From JAUWQU01 sp964605095 (GTDB lineage: Bacteria > Planctomycetota > Phycisphaerae > SM23-33), in assembly GCA_964605095.1 (NCBI GenBank), contig CAZSBS010000067.1:1-19561 (forward strand): a stretch of DNA of 19,561 bases, given 5' to 3'. How positions within the stretch are numbered: the stretch's first letter is position 1; every line of letters begins with the position of its first letter. This document shows, piece by piece, positions 1-6,849 of the stretch. The position numbers and the translations under genes are program-made. The notes below the pieces were generated by a model that saw only the letters and a list, made by a program, of their open reading frames with translations, did no database searches and was not told where the DNA came from.

Positions 1-953
1 TTGCACCATCGCTTGAAATGTTTGCACCGGAACTGCGAGCCCTTGTCGCAGATGATGTACTTGGGCGGAGTTCCGGTCTGGCGGATGGTCTTGGCGAGGA
101 AGGCGATGACCTGCTGGCAGTCGGACTGCTTGCGGAAGATGGCGATGCCCATGACTCGCCGTGAGAAGTGATCGACGACCACGGCCAGCCACCAGCAGAA
201 CGGCCAGCACTGGGGCAGGGAGAACGGGAGCCAAGGCACCCAGAAGCCGCCAAGAGGCACAGCCGTCAGGTCGACGTGCCATACGTGGTTGGGACGCTTG
301 GCGGTGACGACTCGTTCGGACGGTTTGGCGTCTTCTGCTGTTACGCTGGAATCAGACTTGCTGGGCGGCGCTTTCTTGTCTTTGGCCTTGAGCATCCGGC
401 CAACGGTGGTGACGCCAAGGTGCAGGCCGGCGCGGGCCAGGATCTGGGCGATCTTGACTTTGCCGAGTGTCGGGCACAAAGTCTTAAGGCGTTGGACAAT
501 GTAGCGGACGAAATCCGGGAACTTGTTGACGGGCTCTCGGAGTTGAACCAGAGCGGAAGATCCGTCTTCATCGATTCGTTTGAGCCAGGTGGCAACCGTG
601 TCATCCTCGACGAGGAAGACTTTGGCGGTCTGGGCGAGTGACCAGCCGCGAGCGGCCTTTAGTTCCAGGATGGCCATGCGTTCGGTGGCGGGGTAATGTG
701 GTCGTCGTCGCGGTTCGAGCTTGGCGATGCGAGCGTCCTTAATTCGGAGTTCCTCGCGGAGCAGTTGGTTGTCCTGGTTGAGTTGGTCGTTGTCGCTGGA
801 GAGCCGAACACGAACATTGATGCTGTTGGCGGCCCAGCCGCGGGCGGCTACGATGGCGTAGTGGGTCGGGGAGACAACGTGCAGGACGGCTGATTTGACG
901 TTCTTGGCCCATCCGGAAGGCAACGGAATATCTGGCAAAGCTTGGTCTGGCAA
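1..953 (-). CDS. rve-type transposase (IS481/IS3-like), 3' end cut by window edge
   Basis: The reading frame is open from a TTG start at 953-951 down to base 1, giving 317 codons without a stop. I chose TTG because a perfect GGAGG (complement of 961-965) lies 7 nt upstream and an in-frame TAA lies just above it. A helix-turn-helix-like segment follows residue 100 (ILELKAARGWSLAQTAKVF, then DDTVATWLKRIDE). The integrase core begins around residue 222 with RPNHVWHVDLTAVP, where D228 is the first catalytic Asp. VVVDHFSRRVMGIAIF follows, then CDKGSQF with D303 as the second catalytic Asp. The third catalytic residue (Glu) and the C-terminus lie outside the window. The order HTH then rve core is typical of IS481/IS3-like DDE transposases that move by cut-and-paste or copy-out. 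The visible part has no frameshift, so this copy may be active. The exact IS family is an inference from the domain order. Confidence 0.88.
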   Translation of the reverse strand, partial: MPDQALPDIPLPSGWAKNVKSAVLHVVSPTHYAIVAARGWAANSINVRVRLSSDNDQLNQDNQLLREELRIKDARIAKLEPRRRPHYPATERMAILELKAARGWSLAQTAKVFLVEDDTVATWLKRIDEDGSSALVQLREPVNKFPDFVRYIVQRLKTLCPTLGKVKIAQILARAGLHLGVTTVGRMLKAKDKKAPPSKSDSSVTAEDAKPSERVVTAKRPNHVWHVDLTAVPLGGFWVPWLPFSLPQCWPFCWWLAVVVDHFSRRVMGIAIFRKQSDCQQVIAFLAKTIRQTGTPPKYIICDKGSQFRCKHFKRWC

Positions 954-1127
954 TGGTAAGCCTCCAGGACTTCGTTAGTGTCGGAGAATCCATAGCTTAC
1001 CGCGCGATTCTGTGGCGTAAAGACCCCCGGGTCTGTTCGGGATTTGGGCGGGCCGAAAAACGCTGGACCACTTCACCCCCAAGTCTGTTCGGGAAGTATG
1101 CGGGCCGAAAAACGCTGGACCATCAGA
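954..1127 (-). mobile_element. Terminal region of the insertion sequence upstream of its transposase
   Basis: This stretch lies between the transposase start and the presumed outer end of the element. It carries the Shine-Dalgarno site at 961-965 and two tandem 52-bp units (1024-1075 and 1076-1127). Bases 954-1070 have a diverged counterpart at 6541-6656 in the same order and orientation, which shows that this is element sequence and not chromosome. Both units lose similarity right after GCTGGACCA (1070 and 1122), so the element end is best placed at 1122. An element reading TG...CA fits IS481-like ends. The target-site duplication cannot be checked because the other end is outside the window. 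Confidence 0.7.
1024..1127. repeat. Tandem 52-bp IS-end repeat (two units)
   Basis: Unit 1 is 1024-1075 and unit 2 is 1076-1127. Apart from their last five bases the units differ at about six positions, and a 22-bp stretch (1049-1070 and 1101-1122) is identical. A third, more diverged unit is at about 6609-6661. In that remnant only one unit sits next to the transposase start, so the second unit here looks like the end of another copy, or a duplicated transposase-binding site. Confidence 0.8.
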
Positions 1128-1328
1128 GCGGCCCTCCTCAGACAGGTCAACACAGGGTCAGACAATTGAGCTTGAAGGGCGTATGGCAGGCCAGTTAAGA
1201 TACAGCAAAGGCCCGCTATCGTCGCGGGCGAAGGCCATATGGGAAGCCCAGTCAAGTATGGATGTCCCTGAATTACCCTTGGTAGTCGGCCGCAGAGAGA
1301 AGTAACTGGACCCGCCCCCTTGCCAGCG
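1128..1328. other. Gap between IS end and MMPL gene; contains one hairpin
   Basis: A perfect 6-bp inverted repeat, GCCCGC (1211-1216) and GCGGGC (1224-1229) around a 7-nt loop, is the only structured element. It has no T-tract on the plus strand and only a short, mixed one (CTTTGCTGT) on the minus strand, so a terminator function is doubtful. A plus-strand frame is open from the IS end to a TAA just before 1305. Its codons are not G/C-ending as in the neighbouring genes, so I do not call it a gene. No convincing promoter or Shine-Dalgarno site for the downstream transporter is visible. Confidence 0.45.
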
Positions 1329-3629
1329 ATGAATGACAGAATTGGCCTGTTCGTGCAGCGGCATCGCTGGGCGGTCCTGCTGGGCTTCCTTGTTGTGGCG
1401 GCAACGCTTATGGGGCTTGTGCCGACGCCGCCGGAAGAACTGCGCAAGTCCGGCACGCTGCCCTCCAGCGCCCCTTCCTTCCAGGCCGCCGCAGCCCTTA
1501 AGAAGTTCTTTCCCGCAAGCAGCGGGCTCAGCGAGGGGGTGCTGGTCTTTGAGCGTCGCAACGGGCCGTTGACGGAGCAGGATTTCCAGGCGATTGAGGA
1601 CATCGCCTCGCTGATCCGTCGCCCTGCCATCGCGGGAGGCGGGCAGGATCGCCCAGCCATTACCGTCATATCACCGGCGATGACGGCCCTGCCGAACAAT
1701 CCGCTCACCGGCCGGCCATTGGCACGCAACTTGCTGGTCAGCCCGCTGACCGACCAAGGCCAGGCGACCCTGATTTTCGTACACCTTCCTGCCAACTTCA
1801 TCGCGCGGGCTAGCGATCTGGCCATCGATCGGATTCGCACGACCCTGGCTGAGCAGAACCTGCGCCTGGGCCTGTCAGTGGCTGTCAGTGGCTCGGCCGG
1901 ATTTGGGCACGACTACGCCGCCGCCGCCAGGGCCAGCCACCGCCAGACTATACGCGTGACGTTAGCGGCGGTACTCGTGATCCTGCTGATTATCTACCGT
2001 TCGCCCGTAGCCGCGCTGGTGCCGCTGGGGGCTATCAGCATCGCCGCCGTGGTGGCCGTCAAACTGCTGGATGCCGCCGCTTTCGTCGGCATGCATACCG
2101 GAACGGCCGAATCGATCTTCGTTTTCGTTCTGCTGTACGGCGCTGGCGTGGACTATTCCTTGTTGATCATCAGCCGCTGCCGCGAGTTCCGCGCCGCGGG
2201 TGCCAGCCCCACCGAAGCTGCCAGCAACGGGTTGAGCAAGAGTTTCTGGGCTATCCTTGCCGCCGCGACCACAAGCGCTGGCGGACTACTGATGCTGGTC
2301 GTGGCCGAGTATGGGGGCTTCCGCACGGCTGGCGTCGCGACGGCCATTGCGATTATGGTGGCGATGCTGGCCTCGGTGACGCTCGTGCCTGCCCTGGTGG
2401 GCATCCTGGGGGATAAGCTGTTCTGGCCGTGGAAGATCCGCACCCACGCCGGGGCCGCCGAGGCGGGGCAGAGAGGTCTGTGGCGGCGCATCGCCCTCGT
2501 CGTCACTCGCCAGCCGGCCTTGGTTATGGTGTTGACGGTCGTCGCCCTGTCCATCCCGGCCGCTCATGGCACGCGACTCACCTGGGTCTACGACACATTG
2601 GCGCAGGTCGCTGGCGAACAGCAGCAGTCCGTCGGCAGCGCCGCTACGGGCCTGGAGATGGTCAAGCGACATTGGCCTGTCGGCGAAGTCGCCCCGGTCA
2701 CAGTCCTGGTCGAGACGGCCCAGCCGCTCTCGACCGAGCAATGGAACCAGGTTAGCCAGCACCTCACTGACGCGATCGGACGCCAGGCGGATACGCGCGA
2801 CTTGCGCAGTTTGTCACATCCGCTGGGGACAAGTACTGGCCCGGTGGCCAACACGCTTGTCAAGACCTTTGCCCTCGGAAAGTTCGTTCCGCAATACGTC
2901 AGCCGCGATGGTCGGGCCACCCGCCTGACGGTCGTGCTGGACCAGTCGCCCCTGACGCTGCAGGCCATGGCCGCCACGCGAGATATCGCTGCCGCCGCTA
3001 AGGCCGCCGTCACGCGGATGAAACTGGACGCGACGGTTCGCGTCGGGGGCATCACGGCGGAGATGGCCGACGTTCGCGCAACCACGCAGGCCGACTTCCT
3101 TCGTGTAGCGGCCCTGTGCTTGGCCGTGATCTTCCTCATCGTTCTGGCGCTGCTGAAAGACCCATTCCTTTCGGCTTTCATGGTTGCCGCGACGCTCCTG
3201 AGCTACCTGGCCACTCTGGGCATCTCCGGCTGGGTCTTCACCGGCCTGATGGGCGATGCAGGGCTGGACTGGAAGGTGCAAATCTTCCTGTTCGTCGTGC
3301 TGATTGTGGTCGGGCAGGATTACAACATCTTCCTGGCCTCGCGGCTGGCGCAGGAGGCCCTGTCGTTGCCGCTGCTGCGGGCCACGCGCCAGGCCGTGGT
3401 CCACACCGGTCCGGTCATTTCCTCCTGTGGGATCATCATGGCCGCCACCCTGGGCAGCCTGATGGCCGGGCACCTGCAAACACTGCGGCAACTGGGATTC
3501 GCACTCTCGCTGGGCATGATCATCGACACCTTCATCGTCCGCCCGTTCCTGCTGCCGGCCTTCGTCGCCCTGACCGGCCGGGCCGGCGGCGGACGACTGG
3601 CAAAGTGGCGTGGGAATAGACGAAGATGA
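1329..3629 (+). CDS. MMPL/RND-family transporter
   Basis: This is a protein of 766 aa with the duplicated RND layout. TM1 is at about residues 14-31, followed by a periplasmic loop to about 208, a TM2-TM6 block at about 210-360 and TM7 near 397-415. A second periplasmic loop follows, then a TM block from about 594 to the C-terminus. The paired Asp-Tyr signature of MMPL proteins is present in both halves: GAGVDYSLLI (D275-Y276) and GQDYNIFLASR (D664-Y665). In MmpL3 these pairs form the proton relay. Family members export lipids or other hydrophobic molecules across the inner membrane using proton motive force; the substrate here cannot be inferred. ATG 1329 is preferred because the protein then begins like its relatives (MNDRIGLFVQRHRW). 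An in-frame TTG at 1320 adds three residues. Neither start has a clear Shine-Dalgarno site. Arginine codons are nearly all CGN, unlike the GNAT genes downstream. The following gene lies 218 bp away behind its own promoter, so the gene is probably monocistronic. Confidence 0.9.
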   Translation: MNDRIGLFVQRHRWAVLLGFLVVAATLMGLVPTPPEELRKSGTLPSSAPSFQAAAALKKFFPASSGLSEGVLVFERRNGPLTEQDFQAIEDIASLIRRPAIAGGGQDRPAITVISPAMTALPNNPLTGRPLARNLLVSPLTDQGQATLIFVHLPANFIARASDLAIDRIRTTLAEQNLRLGLSVAVSGSAGFGHDYAAAARASHRQTIRVTLAAVLVILLIIYRSPVAALVPLGAISIAAVVAVKLLDAAAFVGMHTGTAESIFVFVLLYGAGVDYSLLIISRCREFRAAGASPTEAASNGLSKSFWAILAAATTSAGGLLMLVVAEYGGFRTAGVATAIAIMVAMLASVTLVPALVGILGDKLFWPWKIRTHAGAAEAGQRGLWRRIALVVTRQPALVMVLTVVALSIPAAHGTRLTWVYDTLAQVAGEQQQSVGSAATGLEMVKRHWPVGEVAPVTVLVETAQPLSTEQWNQVSQHLTDAIGRQADTRDLRSLSHPLGTSTGPVANTLVKTFALGKFVPQYVSRDGRATRLTVVLDQSPLTLQAMAATRDIAAAAKAAVTRMKLDATVRVGGITAEMADVRATTQADFLRVAALCLAVIFLIVLALLKDPFLSAFMVAATLLSYLATLGISGWVFTGLMGDAGLDWKVQIFLFVVLIVVGQDYNIFLASRLAQEALSLPLLRATRQAVVHTGPVISSCGIIMAATLGSLMAGHLQTLRQLGFALSLGMIIDTFIVRPFLLPAFVALTGRAGGGRLAKWRGNRRR

Positions 3630-3714
3630 ACACAGATGCTTCATTTCGCTCAAATCACCCGCGTTGGTCCGGCAGCGGACGGCCGCCGGGGCGATCGCGG
3701 CGTCACAGAGATTC

Positions 3715-3744
3715 TTACGTTGAGCCTCGCAAGCGCGTTATAAT
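3715..3744 (+). promoter_or_regulatory. Predicted sigma70-type promoter of the GNAT operon
   Basis: A consensus -10 box TATAAT is at 3739-3744, with TTACGT at 3715-3720 as the -35 box and an 18-bp spacer. Transcription would start near 3751 and leave a 5' leader of about 97 nt before the start codon at 3848. It lies in the 218-bp gap directly before the first GNAT gene, which supports a separate transcription unit from the MMPL gene. The -35 box is only a partial match. Confidence 0.55.
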
Positions 3745-3755
3745 CATGCACAGAC

Positions 3756-3776
3756 GGCCCATGGCGGTTGTGGGCC
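3756..3776 (+). other. Hairpin in the 5' leader of the GNAT operon
   Basis: GGCCCA (3756-3761) and TGGGCC (3771-3776) form a perfect 6-bp stem around a 9-nt loop, only a few bases downstream of the predicted transcription start. It has no T-tract, so it is not a terminator as it stands. A leader hairpin this close to the 5' end could stabilise the mRNA, but chance in G+C-rich DNA is also possible. Confidence 0.3.
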
Positions 3777-3847
3777 AGAACCGTATGGCGAATTTCGGCG
3801 AAGGCATTGCACTTTAGAGTGATCGCGCCGGCGTGTCCTAGGAGACC

Positions 3848-5014
3848 ATGACGACTATGACGCCCATGACGACCCCAGGTGCGAAGGCGGCGTACTCGTC
3901 AGGTGCCACGGATCTCCTCTTCTCCGTTGCCGAGCCATCAGATGACCCGGAGTTGAGGGAACTTCTGGCCAGCTATCACGTGGGCCGGGATATAACGTTG
4001 AGCATTCGCAAGGAGCCGGACTTCTTCGAGGCGATGAAAGTCAAAGGCAGGCACAGCCGGACTTTCATATGCAGGGACAAGGCGAGCGGCAAGATGATCG
4101 CCATGCTCTCCAAATCCGTCAAGCCGGTCTACCTCAATGGCGCAGTGACGCCCATGGGGTATTTGAGCAACTTCAGGGTCCACAAGGACTACAGAGGCAG
4201 GAACATAGCGTTCAAGGCGATGGCGAGCATACTTGACCTCCGTGGCGAGACGGACGTTCCATTCTCTTTGGCGACCGTGATGGGCGGCGGAGATAGGTTG
4301 CTCAATGTCCTCAACAGGAGGAGCAGCTCCTCGTTCCTCATGCGTGGCCTTGGCGTCTATCACGATTCTATGATACTCGTATTCAACAGAAGCAAACCGC
4401 TCGACCCTGCATTCAAGATCGTCAGGGGAAATGCGGACAACCTGGATTGCATTGTCGAGTGCCTGAAAAGAAATGGCGCCCGGCGCAATTTCTATCCGGT
4501 ATATGAAAAACAGGACTTTCTGGATCCTGACAACTATCTCAAGGGGTTTTCGTACAAGGACTTCTATGCCGCCGAGACCGACGGCAAGATCGTTGGGGTC
4601 GTCGGCACCTGGGACCAATCGCATTTTAGCCAGACGGTGGTCACGGGCTATTCACGCCGGATGCGATATTTCGCGCGGCTCTACGGTCTTGCCGCGCGGA
4701 TCTTCAGGCTCCCCGAATTGCCGAAACTGAACCAGACTTTCCCGTACGTGAATATAGGCTTTGTCGCCATTGACAACGACGACCCCAGGATTCTCAGGAG
4801 TCTTTTGGCGGCCGTCTATCGCGACTCCATGAGCAGCGGGCCTCGCTGTCTGGCGATAGCCTTTCACTCCGATGACCCGCTGCGCGCGGCGATAAAGGGC
4901 TTTTTCAGTATACCGTGCGAGAGTCACCTGTACGCACTGGTACCCAGAGACAGGCCCGAGCGGTTGACAACACTGGCGAACACGGTGCCATATCTGGAGT
5001 TGGGTTCACTGTAA
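3848..5014 (+). CDS. GNAT-like N-acyltransferase
   Basis: This is a protein of 388 aa. Residues 103-121 carry the GNAT motif A region: a hydrophobic beta strand (YLSNFRVHKDY), then RGRNIA as the acyl-CoA pyrophosphate-binding loop, with Asn where Gly is usual. The helix FKAMASIL follows. A second strand/helix pattern around residues 240-340 (GKIVGVVGTW, later YVNIGFVAIDNDDPRILRSLLAAVY) suggests a second, degenerate GNAT half, as in tandem-GNAT enzymes. GNAT enzymes move an acyl group from acyl-CoA to an amine; the substrate is unknown. AGGAG at 3840-3844 precedes the ATG, but with only 3 nt spacing. The ATG at 3857 has 12 nt, so the start is uncertain by a few codons. The next gene follows after 26 nt, which points to an operon. 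By hand count, 17 of 33 arginine codons are AGA/AGG, which marks the gene as foreign relative to its neighbours. Confidence 0.75.
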   Translation: MTTMTPMTTPGAKAAYSSGATDLLFSVAEPSDDPELRELLASYHVGRDITLSIRKEPDFFEAMKVKGRHSRTFICRDKASGKMIAMLSKSVKPVYLNGAVTPMGYLSNFRVHKDYRGRNIAFKAMASILDLRGETDVPFSLATVMGGGDRLLNVLNRRSSSSFLMRGLGVYHDSMILVFNRSKPLDPAFKIVRGNADNLDCIVECLKRNGARRNFYPVYEKQDFLDPDNYLKGFSYKDFYAAETDGKIVGVVGTWDQSHFSQTVVTGYSRRMRYFARLYGLAARIFRLPELPKLNQTFPYVNIGFVAIDNDDPRILRSLLAAVYRDSMSSGPRCLAIAFHSDDPLRAAIKGFFSIPCESHLYALVPRDRPERLTTLANTVPYLELGSL

Positions 5015-5040
5015 TGCATTCATTGTTTTGAGGCCACGGA

Positions 5041-5766
5041 ATGGATAATATCGAGGGCAGAATCGTACAAGCGTCTGCAATTAACCGGCATAAGGCGGAC
5101 GAGCTATTTGAATTGATGGATAAGTACTATGGCAGGATGAACCGGGAAACGTTCATGAGAGACCTGTACGAGAAGGACTGGGTCCTTCTTCTGACAAAGC
5201 GGGGATCGGACAAGATTGAAGGCTTCACAACCATTCTGCGCATGGAAACAGTGCTGGACGGGAAAGTCTATAGAGCCCTCTATTCCGGTGACACCATCAT
5301 TGACATGGAATCACGGGGACAGACCGAGATCATGCGCGTATGGATGAACTTTGCGATCGATTTGGCGGAGACAATGAAGGGTGAGAAGCTATACTGGTTT
5401 CTGATATCCAAGGGGTACAGGACATACAAGTTGTTGCCGCTACACTCCCGAGAGTACTATCCCAGGTACGACAGGGAGACTCCCCCCGAATATAAGAGGC
5501 TGATAGATGCCTTTGCGACTCAAAGGTTCGGCTCCGCTTACGACCCCCGGTCGGGCGTGATCAAGCCGCGGGGGGGGCGGGATTACCTCAAATCGTCGCA
5601 GGAGGACATTACCCCGCACCGGCTGAGCGACCCACACATAAAGTTCTTCATCGAGAAGAACCCGCATTTCTATGACGGGGATGAACTGGCCTGCATTACT
5701 TTTGTTTCGAGGGACAACCTTGCCAGGTTCGCGAGGAAGATTTTGGTGCCGTCGGCTGAGACATAG
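5041..5766 (+). CDS. GNAT-like protein, second gene of the operon
   Basis: This is a protein of 241 aa without signal peptide or membrane segments, so it is probably cytoplasmic. The pattern VLLLTKRGSDKIEGFTTIL (residues about 43-61), then YRALYSGDTIIDMESRG followed by a helix (about 81-110), matches the central strands and motif A of a GNAT fold. The CoA-binding loop is weak. The assignment rests on this pattern and on the neighbouring GNAT gene. The C-terminal part (HIKFFIEKNPHFYDGDEL) looks well formed. The ATG is supported by a GAGG about 8 nt upstream. The gene starts 26 nt after the previous stop, so the two are likely co-transcribed. It contains a run of eight G at 5570-5577, inside codons for Pro-Arg-Gly-Gly-Arg, and the frame stays sensible after it. 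About half of the arginine codons are AGA/AGG. A non-catalytic GNAT-fold partner of the first protein is an alternative. Confidence 0.7.
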   Translation: MDNIEGRIVQASAINRHKADELFELMDKYYGRMNRETFMRDLYEKDWVLLLTKRGSDKIEGFTTILRMETVLDGKVYRALYSGDTIIDMESRGQTEIMRVWMNFAIDLAETMKGEKLYWFLISKGYRTYKLLPLHSREYYPRYDRETPPEYKRLIDAFATQRFGSAYDPRSGVIKPRGGRDYLKSSQEDITPHRLSDPHIKFFIEKNPHFYDGDELACITFVSRDNLARFARKILVPSAET

Positions 5767-5773
5767 TTTTGAT

Positions 5774-5837
5774 ATCGTCGGATTGCTTGCGACGATCCTG
5801 CCCTGCGACCTCATATAGTGCAGTTGATGACTGCACT
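5774..5837 (+). terminator. Two hairpins after the GNAT operon, possible weak terminator
   Basis: Hairpin 1 has stem ATCGTCG (5774-5780) and CGACGAT (5790-5796) with a 9-nt loop, and begins 8 nt after the stop codon. Hairpin 2 has stem AGTGCAG (5817-5823) and CTGCACT (5831-5837) with a 7-nt loop, followed by GGCATTTTCTTC. Both stems are perfect 7-mers, but neither has a proper T-tract. Their place right after the operon favours a role in transcript end formation. Confidence 0.4.
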
Positions 5838-6376
5838 GGCATTTTCTTCGACTTCCACTTTCCTCACTGAGGGCGCACTCAGTGGATGTAGATCCACTTT
5901 TTCTTCCGTCGTGGTGGATATTCCTCAGGGGGCGCAGCCCGTTGTAGTGGCCCAGCGGATCGTGCATAGGGCTGCTCAGCATCTGGAACTTCTTTTGGGT
6001 GGCGCTTTTGCGATGACCTTGAGCATTACGGACGGAACCGCTATCATCCCGGCCTGTCCTTGATTACGGAGGTCGGAATGCGGGGTTACAAGTTTCATCC
6101 GAGGCGTAATGTGGGCCCTCGGGCAGCCGGTTTCCGGGCACCAGGGCTGCCTTTCCCGGCTTGGGCCGGTTCCTCCTGCTGGCCGAGGCCGGCAGGGGCC
6201 AGACTCGATGTCTCCAAGGCATTGGAGCATTCTAGCGCCCGGGCTCGTGGGGGAGAAGTTGATTTAAGGAGAATTGCCGGGCTGGCCGCAACGTGTTCCC
6301 CGTTGCCCCGGTGGCGGGACGGGTTCCGCCGCTGATACCTGATCACGGTGGTCGAGAGTGGTCGGGCGCCACGTCG
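5838..6376. other. Stretch without a recognisable gene
   Basis: Short frames exist on both strands, but none has a ribosome-binding site, a recognised motif or neighbouring support. Examples are about 81 codons on the plus strand ending at 6063 and about 84 codons on the minus strand ending at 5976. The stretch adjoins an insertion-sequence remnant, so it is probably decayed mobile or gene sequence. I could not identify its origin. Confidence 0.4.
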
Positions 6377-6424
6377 GCCATCCAAGCCATCCAAGCCCGA
6401 GCCATCCAAGCCATCCAAGCCCTT
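6377..6424. repeat. Nested tandem repeat: two 24-bp units, each with two 9-bp subunits
   Basis: The 9-mer GCCATCCAA occurs at 6377-6385, 6386-6394, 6401-6409 and 6410-6418. The larger unit is 24 bp (6377-6400 and 6401-6424) and the two copies differ only in their last two bases. It interrupts the homology to the transposase N-terminus, immediately beside the remnant, and has no counterpart in the intact copy at the left edge. Slippage expansion after the element decayed is the simplest explanation. Confidence 0.85.
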
Positions 6425-6540
6425 GGCAGCCAGGCCGCGAGCGCGTATGATGGCGTAGTGGGCCAGAGAGAGGACGGGCAGGACGGCTGACTGGACGTTC
6501 TTGGCCCATCCGGAAGGCAAAGGAATGTTTGGCCTGGCAA
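6425..6540 (-). pseudogene. Remnant of the transposase N-terminus
   Basis: This matches the first roughly 40 codons of the transposase at the left edge. The same TTG start (6540-6538) and the same GGAGG (complement of 6548-6552) at 7-nt spacing are kept. The shared protein pattern is PLPSGWAKNV, then SAVL and AHYAI, then ARG. A net frameshift deletion lies between the TTG and the Trp codon, so the start and the conserved part are in different frames. After ARG the homology stops at the tandem repeat. The HTH and the catalytic core are absent, so the gene is dead. Confidence 0.75.
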
Positions 6541-6661
6541 GGGTAAGCCTCCAGGACTTCGTTAGTGTCAAATAGGCCATAGCTTACCGCGTGATTCTGT
6601 GCGGTTAAGCCCCCAAGTGTCTTTGGGAATTGTGCGGGCCGAAGAACGCTGGACTACTACA
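6541..6661 (-). mobile_element. Decayed insertion-sequence end, second copy
   Basis: These bases align with 954-1075 in the same order: Shine-Dalgarno region, the CAGGACTTCGTTAGTGTC block (6553-6570), CCATAGCTTACCGCG, then one diverged terminal unit with GCGGGCCGAAGAACGCTGGA ending near 6656. The orientation matches the left copy. Only one terminal unit is present, against two in the left copy. Confidence 0.75.
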
Positions 6662-6849
6662 CCCCGCACATGACGTCTGGCGACTAGACTTAATCTGCTG
6701 GGCGGTCGTAGCTCCCGGATCTGTCGGGACATTGCATTCATCGCCTCGCGGGCTCTTGGGCAGCGAATTGTGGCGCGATCACGGTCGTTTCCTTGATCGG
6801 CCGGATTCTCGTATTCGTCGGTTGTGTTGATCAGCCATCTGAAAGGATC

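Noticed and set aside
1131..1304. Open plus-strand tail ending in VPELPLVVGRREK before the MMPL gene, possibly the 3' end of a gene cut by the IS
   Set aside because: Its third codon positions are not G/C-rich like neighbouring genes, the opposite strand is equally open, and no family was recognised.
2814..3653. Minus-strand frame of 279 codons over the MMPL gene
   Set aside because: It is rich in Gln/His/Gly/Arg, as shadows of G+C-rich genes are, and is antisense to conserved transmembrane segments.
3626..3817. Short plus-strand frame of 63 codons between the MMPL and GNAT genes
   Set aside because: It runs through the predicted promoter and leader, has no ribosome site and no recognisable motif.
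4318..4332. Near-perfect palindrome GAGGAGC-A-GCTCCTC in the first GNAT gene
   Set aside because: The single-base centre cannot form a good hairpin, and the sequence is explained by Arg-Arg-Ser-Ser-Ser codons in a coding region.
6095..6580. Minus-strand frame of 161 codons spanning the IS remnant
   Set aside because: Only the part near PLPSGWAKN matches the transposase. The rest is the translated tandem repeat and low-complexity sequence, and the frame lacks the native start. Treated as a pseudogene fragment.
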